Shown here piece by piece: positions 18,938 to 26,776 of a stretch of 64,000 nt of DNA. The stretch is from Verrucomicrobiota bacterium (GTDB lineage: Bacteria; Verrucomicrobiota; Verrucomicrobiia; Opitutales; Opitutaceae). The notes under the pieces were generated by a model, which worked only from the letters and a program-made list of their open reading frames with translations, was not told the origin of the DNA and did not search any database. Position 1 is the first letter of the stretch. Every line of letters begins with the position of its first letter. Made by a program: the position numbers and the translations under genes. Location of the stretch: positions 21,953-85,952 of the forward strand of contig JACRQG010000026.1 of NCBI GenBank assembly GCA_016222805.1, written 5' to 3'.

Positions 18938-18950
18938 CACCCCGTCTTTC

Positions 18951-19009
18951 ACCCTCCTCGTTTCCGTCGTCTGCTTCCCCGATCGGGAAGACGCGAAAAC
19001 CGGGAGGGT
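18951..19009. repeat. Imperfect inverted repeat in the sufB-sufD gap
   Basis: ACCCTCC (18951-18957) pairs with GGAGGGT (19003-19009), and CTTCCC (18974-18979) pairs with GGGAAG (18985-18990) around a 5-base loop. Imperfect pairing lies between. The hairpin sits 14 bases after the sufB stop and is followed by a purine-rich tract, not a T run, so it is more likely an mRNA processing or stability element than a terminator. Function is inferred only from position. Confidence 0.4.
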
Positions 19010-19050
19010 AAAAGAGGAAGATTAAGAGAAAGAAGAAAAGAACTTCGCCC

Positions 19051-20376
19051 ATGTCTGCGTCCACTCTCCCCTCCTCCCGCTCCGCCACCGCCGGAGCCTT
19101 CACCGCCGAAGCCTTCCAGGCCCATCTCGCCAGCCTGCCAGCCGGGCTGCCCGCCTGGTGGATTGAGCGCAAGCGGGCAGCCTACGAACGCTTCGCGTCT
19201 GCGCCCATGCCGGTGCGGACCGATGAAGCCTGGCGCTTCAGCAACCTCTCAGGCCTCACCCTCGACGGCTTCGCCCCGCCGCCGTCGGTGACCGCCACGC
19301 CCCAGGCGTCCATCGGCATCCGGAAATCCGCCCGCCTGGTGTTCGCCAATGGCCGGCTCTTCTCCCGCGAGATCCTCGATCCGCACCTCGAGGCCCGCGG
19401 CGTGATCGTCGACACCCTGCAACAGGCCCTGCTCCGCCACCCCGAACTCGTGCGCGAGCACCTCCTCGCGCAGCCGTCGCGTCTTGGCTCGGCCAAGTTC
19501 TCCGCGCTGCACGAGGCTTTCCTGGTCGATGGCGCCTTCATCCACGTCCCCCGCGGGGTCGAGGTCGAGTTGCCCATCGGCATCTTCACCTATGCGAGCG
19601 GCACCGGAGCGGCGGTCTTTCCCCACACCCTGATCGTCGCCGGGGAGAATTCCCGTGTCACCGTGGTCGACTACTTCGGTTCCACCAACGAACAGGAGGT
19701 CCAGCTGGCCGTCGGGGCCAACGACCTCTACGCCAGCCACGGCGCCCAGCTGACCTACGTGGGCAAACAGGACTGGAGCCACCAGGCGCTCTCCTTTCAG
19801 TCCAACTCCACCGTGGTCCGGCGCGACGCGCGCGTGCAGTCCCTCAACCTCCATCTCGGCGCGCGCCAGGCCCGCCACGAGTCGCTTTCGCAGCTCCAGG
19901 CCCCGGGGGCCTTCTCCGAGATGCTGGCCCTCACCGTCGCCCACGACGACCAGGAGTTCGACCAGCGCACGCTGCAAATCCACCAGGCGCCCAACACCAA
20001 GTCGGACCTGCTCTACAAGAACGCCCTGCTGGAGCGTTCCCGCACGATCTTCTCGGGCCTGATCATCGTCGATCCGGATGCCCAGAAGACCGATGCCTAC
20101 CAGAGCAACCGCAACCTGATGTTGAGCGACGACGCGGAGGCCAATTCGCTGCCCGGCCTCGAAATCCAGGCCAACGACGTGCGCTGCACCCATGGCGCCA
20201 CCACTTCGCGCATCGATCCCGAGCAGGAGTTCTACCTCCAGTCGCGGGGCATCGACAAGTCCGCTGCCGACGAACTCCTCACCTTTGGGTTCTTCGAAGA
20301 TGTGCTCAATCGGCTCTCCAGCGACGAACTCCACGTCGCGCTGCGCAATCTGATCCAGACCAAGTTCAAACGCTGA
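19051..20376 (+). CDS. sufD: SufD, scaffold subunit of the SUF system
   Basis: 441 residues. The N-terminal part contains WWIERKRAAYERFASAPMPVRTDEAWRFSNLS, and the SufB/SufD beta-helix core follows with FLVDGAFIHVPRGVEVELPIG, TYASGTGAAVFPHTLIVA, SKSDLLYKNALLERSRTIFSGLI and QSNRNLMLSDDAEANSLPGLEI. The pair HGATTSRIDPEQEFYLQSRGI near the end is the conserved segment at the SufB-SufD interface, including the His used in cluster or iron binding. It is cytoplasmic and forms SufBC2D. The 113-base gap after sufB holds a hairpin and a purine-rich stretch. Confidence 0.95.
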   Translation: MSASTLPSSRSATAGAFTAEAFQAHLASLPAGLPAWWIERKRAAYERFASAPMPVRTDEAWRFSNLSGLTLDGFAPPPSVTATPQASIGIRKSARLVFANGRLFSREILDPHLEARGVIVDTLQQALLRHPELVREHLLAQPSRLGSAKFSALHEAFLVDGAFIHVPRGVEVELPIGIFTYASGTGAAVFPHTLIVAGENSRVTVVDYFGSTNEQEVQLAVGANDLYASHGAQLTYVGKQDWSHQALSFQSNSTVVRRDARVQSLNLHLGARQARHESLSQLQAPGAFSEMLALTVAHDDQEFDQRTLQIHQAPNTKSDLLYKNALLERSRTIFSGLIIVDPDAQKTDAYQSNRNLMLSDDAEANSLPGLEIQANDVRCTHGATTSRIDPEQEFYLQSRGIDKSAADELLTFGFFEDVLNRLSSDELHVALRNLIQTKFKR

Positions 20377-20453
20377 TCCCTGCCCGCGCACCCGACGGGG
20401 CGGAAAACGGCGCTGGTCTTCCGGCCCTTCCGGGTGTTCCGTGGAACTCTACC

Positions 20454-21005
20454 ATGCAAAACCGCGAACGCACGCTCTCCCGCGAGGTCATCGCCACCCA
20501 GATTCCCTCCGGCGATAAGATCCCCCTGGCGGCGGGCACCCGGCTCTTCCTGCATCAGACCCTGGGCGGCAGTTTCACCGTCCAGGCCGATTTCGGCCTG
20601 TTCCGGATCGACGGCCGCGATGGCGACGCTCTGGGCGAACAAGTGGCCGCCGCGACCGTAGGTTCGAGTGTGCCCGCCGGCGCACCTCCCGAACCCGACG
20701 CCATCTGGTCCCAACTGCGCCAGGTCTATGATCCGGAAATCCCGGTCAACATCGTGGACCTTGGCTTGGTCTACTCGATGGACGTGGAAAAGGTCGCGAC
20801 ACCCGAGGTCGGTTACAAGGTGAACGTCGCCATGACCCTGACGGCCCCCGGCTGCGGCATGGGCCCCGCAATCGCTGAAGACGCGAAATCCAAGGTCCTG
20901 CTCGTTCCCGGTGTCACCGATGCCGACGTCCGCATCACGTGGGAACCACCTTGGAACCAGTCGATGATTTCCGAGGAAGGGAAGATGAAGCTGGGGCTGA
21001 TCTGA
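20454..21005 (+). CDS. sufT: SufT-type MIP18/DUF59 iron-sulfur cluster assembly factor
   Basis: 183 residues. Residues about 82-183 are the MIP18/DUF59 domain: VYDPEIPVNIVDLGLVYSM, then LTAPGCGMGPAIAEDAKSKV with the conserved Cys134, and VTDADVRITWEPPWNQSMISEEGKMKLG. The N-terminal extension of about 80 residues (GTRLFLHQTLGGSFTVQAD) is typical of SufT proteins encoded at the end of suf operons. It is thought to help mature iron-sulfur proteins under iron limitation. The gene follows sufD by 77 bases. No cysteine desulfurase (sufS) or sufU/sufE is present before the strand switches. Confidence 0.9.
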   Translation: MQNRERTLSREVIATQIPSGDKIPLAAGTRLFLHQTLGGSFTVQADFGLFRIDGRDGDALGEQVAAATVGSSVPAGAPPEPDAIWSQLRQVYDPEIPVNIVDLGLVYSMDVEKVATPEVGYKVNVAMTLTAPGCGMGPAIAEDAKSKVLLVPGVTDADVRITWEPPWNQSMISEEGKMKLGLI

Positions 21006-21084
21006 GCCGGCAGGTAGCCGCACCTTCAGCAGGGCGAAAGCATGACCGCTCGCGGACCGTGTTGTCGCCTGCCCGCCACCGGGC

Positions 21085-21753
21085 TTACCAGCGGCGCACA
21101 CGGAGGTCGCGAATCGCGGCCTTTGTCATGTAGGTCGAAATCCCCAGCGGCAGGGACTTTTGAATGTCTCCCGGGCGCAGGCCGATCGTCCGACCGGAGG
21201 TGGTAAGATCGACGACCTTGGTGTCGTCAATCCACGCTTCGATCCGCCCATCCGTCACCCGCACCCGAATCCGATACCAGCGCCCGTCGGTGAATTCCAT
21301 TTCCCGCGAGGTCTCGTTCTGCGACGCGTCCAGCCGATCCACGCTGGAAAGACCGACGACATCTCCTCCCCAGCCGCCGACGATCAGGGTGCACGCCGCG
21401 GGCCCCACGGGAAACGTCAGCCCGCAAAAGAAGTCAGCCCCTTCGACCCGCATCGCCTCGAGAGCGATCTCGTAGTTCACCCGTGCCAGTTCCGCCCCGC
21501 GCGTCCAGGTGATTCCGGACAACGTCGTGCCCTTGGCGATGACGATCGCACCGCGTCCCTCGCGAAAGGCGGGCTCAACGCGGGCCCCGTTGACCCCCTC
21601 GAAGGCCGTCGGCACCCACCCGCCCAGCGACTTTCCGTCAAAGAGCGACCGCCAGTTTTCGTTCGTCGCCGCTCGGGCGAGGCTCGAGAGCATCAACACC
21701 GCGAGCACCCAGCGGCGGAACCCGGACCGACGGTTGCCATTCTCCTGCGTCAT
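21085..21753 (-). CDS. Exported DUF1080 (3-keto-disaccharide hydrolase-like) protein
   Basis: 222 residues with a signal peptide (RRSGFRRWVLAVLMLSSLARAA). The mature protein opens with ENWRSLFDGKSLGGWVP, the diagnostic start of DUF1080 proteins, which have a concanavalin/LamG-like jelly-roll fold. Some members hydrolyse 3-keto-glycosides, and others are only sugar binding. RWYRIRVRVTDGRIEAWIDD near residue 165 is the second conserved strand pair. It is probably periplasmic. The start overlaps the stop of the DapA-like gene by four bases, so both are probably made together. Confidence 0.8.
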   Translation of the reverse strand: MTQENGNRRSGFRRWVLAVLMLSSLARAATNENWRSLFDGKSLGGWVPTAFEGVNGARVEPAFREGRGAIVIAKGTTLSGITWTRGAELARVNYEIALEAMRVEGADFFCGLTFPVGPAACTLIVGGWGGDVVGLSSVDRLDASQNETSREMEFTDGRWYRIRVRVTDGRIEAWIDDTKVVDLTTSGRTIGLRPGDIQKSLPLGISTYMTKAAIRDLRVRRW

Positions 21754-22715
21754 GCCACGCCGCGTCCCGGCCGAATGACTGCCGGATCAAACAACTCCGG
21801 CAACTCGGTGCGCGCAACGTGCCCGATGCCGGCGGCGACCTCGGCCGGAACGCCCCGATAGGGCCAGCGCACGCGGGTCGTAAGTCCCGGCAGCCAGCCT
21901 CCCGTCACGGCGGCGGCCTTGTCCGCCGCCATCGGCGTGAGCCCGTCACGCGTGATGATCGGCGAAACCTGGGAAAGCCAGAAGGCGTGGATGCGAACGC
22001 CAATCGCGCGCGCCGCGGGCAAGTCCTTTCGGCACAGCTCGTGCCACCAACGCGCGCCAGCCGGACTGAGACACGCCACGTTGGAATACGCACCGTGCGC
22101 CCCGCGGGCGATGCCCTCGGCCAGCGCGTGTCCGGGGATGAAGACCGAAAAGCGATCGAACAACGGACGCATCGCGTCGTACCACGCGTCGTCCCCGCCC
22201 ATAACCTTCATGCCGATGACGCCCGGGACCCGCTCCGCCACGACCTTCCACTCCTCGGGGCCAAGTCGACGCTTGGCATGTGGCGGATTGTAGACGATCA
22301 GCGGCACCGGCGCCGCCTCTGCCGCCATGACCTCCAGGAAGCGCAGGACCTCCTCCAAGCCCGGTGGAAACCAGTCGGGTAGTGTCACCTGGAATGCCGA
22401 GGGAGCGAGTGCCTTGGCCCGCCGCACCCGCTCCCGGGCCAGTTGCGCGCACGGCTGGCTGGCTCCGAGTTGGAACGGCATGCCTGCCCGCTGGCACTTC
22501 TCCGCCAGCAGCAGGTTGATCCGATCGAACTCCTCCTCGGTCTGCGTGTGGAATTCCCCGGCCGTGCCGTTCGAGTAGACCCCGCTCACCTGCGCCGCGA
22601 TGAAGTGATCCACCTCCGCCGCCAGCAGTCCGAAGTCGATGCTATCGTCGTCGCGAATGGGCAGGAGCAACGTTGCCCAGTTGCCTCGAATTTCCCCGGC
22701 GGTCAGTGGTTTCAT
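21750..22715 (-). CDS. Dihydrodipicolinate synthase/N-acetylneuraminate lyase family protein
   Basis: 321 residues forming a (beta/alpha)8 aldolase-type barrel. Visible landmarks are GVYSNGTAGEFHTQTEEEFDR (substrate carboxylate loop), VPLIVYNPPHAKR (the YNxP tyrosine) and GVIGMKVMGGD, which carries the Schiff-base lysine. The C-terminal half is less like DapA, with WWHELCRKDLPAARAIG and TPMAADKAAAV. It probably acts on a sugar-derived keto acid rather than making lysine, judged from pairing with an exported DUF1080 protein. That is inference. No divergence in the catalytic Tyr or Lys was seen. Confidence 0.85.
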   Translation of the reverse strand: MKPLTAGEIRGNWATLLLPIRDDDSIDFGLLAAEVDHFIAAQVSGVYSNGTAGEFHTQTEEEFDRINLLLAEKCQRAGMPFQLGASQPCAQLARERVRRAKALAPSAFQVTLPDWFPPGLEEVLRFLEVMAAEAAPVPLIVYNPPHAKRRLGPEEWKVVAERVPGVIGMKVMGGDDAWYDAMRPLFDRFSVFIPGHALAEGIARGAHGAYSNVACLSPAGARWWHELCRKDLPAARAIGVRIHAFWLSQVSPIITRDGLTPMAADKAAAVTGGWLPGLTTRVRWPYRGVPAEVAAGIGHVARTELPELFDPAVIRPGRGVA

Positions 22716-23213
22716 CGTCGTAAGATCGCGGTGCCGAGCTCGGATCCAGGCGCCCGTTCGAGCCGCTGCACCGTCCGATGGGCCGAAGCACCCTTTCCGA
22801 CTGGTGCGTGACCGAGCAAGACTCCCTCGAGGGAATCACCGAGCCCAATTCGCTCCGCGGATTGTCCCGCACTCTCAGGTGACCCGCCGAACGAGCTCCC
22901 CGTCCGGACGGCTCGGAAAAACGAAGTAACGGGTCGGATCATCGGTGGCGCCTCCCCACTCTGATTCCATGGCGAGGCGGCGCAACCCTCGGATGCCGGA
23001 GGCCCAGCACTCGGCTTACCCTCGCCGAACGCGACCGACTCCCCACCGCACCGGCGCGGCTGACCGTACCATTAAAGATCTCCCGAGCAGCGTTGGCTAC
23101 CGGATCATGCCAGTCCGGTTGATTCGTTCCGCTCTGCCGAACCACCTTCGGGCCCACCGATTTACCCGCGGAGGGCGTCTGGTTTGGGCTGCGGAATTCT
23201 CCGAAAATAGCTG
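22716..23213. other. Non-coding region between the DapA-like gene and tRNA-Gly
   Basis: About 500 bases with no gene supported on either strand. Short open frames lack a ribosome binding site and any recognisable composition. It should contain the promoter of the DapA-like/DUF1080 pair near 22720-22800, but no clear -35/-10 pair stands out. Confidence 0.4.
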
Positions 23214-23241
23214 TTGACGGCACCACGCCCGACCCTACTCC
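23214..23241 (+). promoter_or_regulatory. Probable promoter of tRNA-Gly
   Basis: TTGACG at 23214-23219 is a good -35 element. After 16 bases comes TACTCC (23236-23241), a weak -10. A start near 23248 would leave a short 5' leader before the tRNA at 23256. The -35 match and the position support the call, and the -10 does not. Confidence 0.4.
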
Positions 23242-23255
23242 TTGCACCCTGCATT

Positions 23256-23331
<76 letters not shown>

Positions 23332-23336
23332 TTTTC

Positions 23337-23373
23337 AAAAGTCCCTCTGAAAAGAGGGACTTTTGCTTTTTTT
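23337..23373 (+). terminator. Intrinsic terminator after tRNA-Gly
   Basis: AAAAGTCCCTCT (23337-23348), a GAAA loop, then AGAGGGACTTTT (23353-23364): a perfect 12-bp stem closed by a GNRA-type tetraloop, with a T7 run at 23367-23373. It lies five bases after the tRNA CCA. It may also limit transcription from the facing TonB receptor gene, whose stop is at 23425. Confidence 0.95.
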
Positions 23374-23424
23374 GGACCCGTCCGGAAGGCCGATCACCAC
23401 CCTCCAAACGCTGCGACGGCCTCC

Positions 23425-26400
23425 TCAGAAGTCCCGCCCGTACGTCAGCGAGTACGCCCGCCCGATCCACTGGCTGGAACCGAGGCTGCCGACATACCCC
23501 GTCTGCGCCTGGCTGTGCGTCGGCTCGCGATCCTGGGCGTTGTTCACCCCGAGTCGCACGGAGGCCCGCCGCCACCACCACCCGGCCTGCGCCCCCCAAC
23601 GGTAGCCCAGGCCGAGATTGAGCTGCGTCTGCTTGTTGCCGATCTCATGATACGCGAGCGCTCCGTTGTTATAGATCGCGCGCAGGTAGTCGACCTGGCC
23701 CTTGAGCCGATCGTAGCTGGCCTGCGAGGCGTTGGACCCGGTCCAAATCGGCGTGTGGTAGACAAAGCTGGCCGACGCACTCCAGCCGCCCTTCCGCCAG
23801 GTCAGTGTGCTGCTGGCCTTGGTCCGCGGGATATCCATGTTGTGCACCGCGTCGTTCTTCTCGTCGGTGGGCGTGAGCTTGGAGAACTTGTTCAGGAACT
23901 GCGCCCACTCGACCGCAAGGGAGAGGCGGCCGAGGCGCGTCTGGGGCATCTGGTAGCGGAGCGAGTAATCGAATCCGTTGGTGAAGTTCCGGCCCGTGCT
24001 GTTGCGGAACGAATTCACGCCGCCGATCAGCGTGCCCAGCGGCGCCAGCTGCCGCGAGGGTGCAAGACTGCCGTTGGCGGAGGCAAACAACGCCAGATCA
24101 GCCGGCGTCACCTTCGCGCGAAGCGTCGCCGGGTCCCCCTTGTAATTTCCGGACTCGTCACCGGGAGCCAGCCGGTAGCCGACGTCGATTTGCTGGATCG
24201 GCACCCCGGCGGCGAGTTGCGCCTGCGTGTAAGCCCGGAGGCGCGAATCGTCGAGCGACGCATCGCGCCCCCTGGAGAGGATCAGGCTCTTCTGCTCAAT
24301 CTCCCAATAGTCGATCGTGATCGTCAGCCCCTTGATGCCGGGCACCTCGAAGCCGAAGCCGGCGCTCGTGCCCCGGGAGACTTCCGGCTGCAGGTCGCGG
24401 TTGGCGACGTTGTAGTTGATAGTGAGCACCCGCGTGTCGGCGGGGCGGCCGGCGCCGGTGAAGAAGTTGCTGCGCACGGTGTCGAGTTCGCCCGGCGGGC
24501 TGGTGCGCGAGAACTGCGTCGGCGAGTAGACGCGCGTCAGATCGGGCGCGAGAAAGCCCTCATTGCGCGAGGCCCGCACCAGGACCTGCGGCACGGGCCG
24601 CCACGTAAGCCCGTACTTGGGCTTGGTGGTATTGCCGAAATCGCTGTAGTGCTCGAACCGCGCAGAGGCGCTGAAGTCCAGCGACCGAAGGAGAAACACG
24701 CGGTTCCTCGGCGCCACGAGCGGTACCGCCGTCTCCGCATACGCGCTCGCGATGGTGCGTGCCGCCCGGAAGACGTCGCGCGGCGACATCACCAGGATGT
24801 CGTTATCGTTGGGATCGAGCCCGGAGTCCTCCGGGTTCTTGCCGATGAACGGCAGCTTCCGGTCGAGTTTGAAGTCGCGCCGCCACTCCACCCCGAACGA
24901 GGCCGCCAGGGCGCCGGCCCAGTGATTCAAGACGTCGCCACTGGCGCGAGCGTCGAAACTGTCCACCCGCGTGTTGCCGTAGCGGGTCGCCGGCTGCGTG
25001 TAGCCCGCGCGCACGCTCGCCGGATTCTGGTACGGCTGGTCGACGACGACGGCGTTGCCCGCGACCTTGAACGTGTAGGGAAACGGGTTCCACGCCGTCG
25101 CGTCCGTACGCTGCGCGGCGGCGATGAGGAGCGAGTCACGGATGGAGTTCACTGCACTGTCGGTGGCGCGCACCCCGCCCGTCATGGCCCCGACTTCCCA
25201 GGTCCAGGTAGACTGCCCCACCCGGCCCTGCAGGCCGACGAGGAAGCGGTGCATGCGATTCGACGTCTCGATCGTCTCCGGCCCACCATCAGCGAGGATC
25301 ATGTCGCCGATCGAGATGGTCTGCGGGTTGCCGGTGAGGCGCGGCGTGCCGTCGGCATTCGGGGCGCCCGTCGGGCTGTAGAAGCGGGAGCCGAAGGGGT
25401 TGTAGGGGTTGCCCGCTGAAAGCGTGATCACGCGATCGCTGTCCGCTAGCGTGATCGGCTGCCGCTGGGTCATCGAGGTCGAGTAGTAGCCCGTGAACTC
25501 CCCGAACAGCCGGAGCTGCGGCCGCAAGTCGTATTCCACGCGGCTATTGAGCGAGTAGCGGGTGCTCTTGGGCTGGCCGATGATGTAGACGTTGTAATCG
25601 GCATACTGGGAGCGCGGGATGGTGGCGGTCGTGAGGGTCGGCACGCCGTTGATGGGATAGAGCCAGCGGTTGGTCGTGGAAGTGGCGGTCACGAAACGCG
25701 GCCAGATGCCGATCGGGGTGCGATCGTCCTGCGAGCCACCGGCGGCGTTGAAGGGATCGCGCGCGTAGCGGGTCTTGTCGGCCGATGTTGAAATCTCCCG
25801 CTGCCGGAGGTAGATCGGATCCCGGAAATAGGCGCTCGCGCCAATCATGTAATTGCCGCGCCCCTTGGCGAACGGGGCCGCGTAGCCGACCTTGGCCTGG
25901 TAGTCCGTGCCGCCTCCGTGTTCGGTCGTGTAATAGCGGAGCGACACCTCGCCCCCCGCTGGACGTCGCCGCGCGATGTAGTTCACCACGCCGGCCACCG
26001 CATCGGAACCGTAGATCGACGACGCGCCGTCGCGCAGGATCTCGACCTGCTGCACTGCGGACGGGAGCGTGTTGACGTTGACGGGCGAAACCGCGCCGGC
26101 CGTGAACGGATGGAACGGCATGCGCCGGCCGTTGAGGAGCACGAGGGTGTTGCCGGCCCCAAGCCCGCGCAGCGCGATGTTGGCGTTGTCACCGCGGCCC
26201 GCGATCGCGTTGGTAGGTGTTTCATTTTCCGGGATGTCGGTGATATACGCGACGCTCTCGAAGAAGTTCATCGGCGTGGCGGCGTCACGGGCCTCCAGTT
26301 CGTCGGTGCCAAAGATCGTGACCGGCAGCAGCTTCTCCTGATCGATTCGCTTGATGTTGGAACCGGTGACCGTAAACGCCTCCATCGTCACGGTCTCCGC

Positions 26401-26496
26401 AGGCTTCGGTGCCAGCGACCCGGACGCCGGCTGTGCGCGCGACCGACTGGAAAGGCACAAGATCATCGCAGCAGCGAGAAAGCAGTGAAGCTTCAT
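23425..26496 (-). CDS. TonB-dependent outer-membrane receptor
   Basis: 1023 residues from the ATG at 26496, with signal peptide MKLHCFLAAAMILCLSSRSRAQ. The TonB box and plug region follow (TVTMEAFTVTGSNIKRIDQEKLLPV; GRGDNANIALRGLGAGNTLVLLNGRR; QQVEILRDGASSIYGSDAVAGVVNYI). The C-terminal beta barrel ends in GRAYSLTYGRDF with the usual terminal aromatic residue. The pattern is that of the large CarbK/oar-like receptors of Verrucomicrobiota that import polysaccharide or peptide fragments, but the ligand is not visible. The frame extends upstream to 26559, and the signal peptide decides for 26496. It is alone on its strand apart from the gene at 26777. Confidence 0.9.
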   Translation of the reverse strand: MKLHCFLAAAMILCLSSRSRAQPASGSLAPKPAETVTMEAFTVTGSNIKRIDQEKLLPVTIFGTDELEARDAATPMNFFESVAYITDIPENETPTNAIAGRGDNANIALRGLGAGNTLVLLNGRRMPFHPFTAGAVSPVNVNTLPSAVQQVEILRDGASSIYGSDAVAGVVNYIARRRPAGGEVSLRYYTTEHGGGTDYQAKVGYAAPFAKGRGNYMIGASAYFRDPIYLRQREISTSADKTRYARDPFNAAGGSQDDRTPIGIWPRFVTATSTTNRWLYPINGVPTLTTATIPRSQYADYNVYIIGQPKSTRYSLNSRVEYDLRPQLRLFGEFTGYYSTSMTQRQPITLADSDRVITLSAGNPYNPFGSRFYSPTGAPNADGTPRLTGNPQTISIGDMILADGGPETIETSNRMHRFLVGLQGRVGQSTWTWEVGAMTGGVRATDSAVNSIRDSLLIAAAQRTDATAWNPFPYTFKVAGNAVVVDQPYQNPASVRAGYTQPATRYGNTRVDSFDARASGDVLNHWAGALAASFGVEWRRDFKLDRKLPFIGKNPEDSGLDPNDNDILVMSPRDVFRAARTIASAYAETAVPLVAPRNRVFLLRSLDFSASARFEHYSDFGNTTKPKYGLTWRPVPQVLVRASRNEGFLAPDLTRVYSPTQFSRTSPPGELDTVRSNFFTGAGRPADTRVLTINYNVANRDLQPEVSRGTSAGFGFEVPGIKGLTITIDYWEIEQKSLILSRGRDASLDDSRLRAYTQAQLAAGVPIQQIDVGYRLAPGDESGNYKGDPATLRAKVTPADLALFASANGSLAPSRQLAPLGTLIGGVNSFRNSTGRNFTNGFDYSLRYQMPQTRLGRLSLAVEWAQFLNKFSKLTPTDEKNDAVHNMDIPRTKASSTLTWRKGGWSASASFVYHTPIWTGSNASQASYDRLKGQVDYLRAIYNNGALAYHEIGNKQTQLNLGLGYRWGAQAGWWWRRASVRLGVNNAQDREPTHSQAQTGYVGSLGSSQWIGRAYSLTYGRDF

Positions 26497-26776
26497 GGCG
26501 GAGGTGGGGTGGCTGGGGAAAGCGCGTCGTAGTGGGGAGCATCGCCGCGGCTCTGGCAAGACCGCCCCGCCACCCCGACAGGGTGGTCACGGCCCCAGAA
26601 GCGACCGCGGCCCTTCGCCAAGACTTCATCGCGGTCGCGGGCCCGCGATGGCCGCGGCGCCTCCCTCATCGCGTCACTTCACTCTTACTGGCGAGGCGAT
26701 ATCCCGACCGGCGAACGGGAGGGGTGGCAGGAACTCCGTCCCGCCACCGACGTCCGGACATCGCAGATCGTTCGGT

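Noticed and set aside
23374-23425. The tRNA terminator acting as the main terminator of the facing TonB gene
   Set aside because: On the minus strand the hairpin is followed by only a short, broken T run, so strong termination in that direction is not supported.
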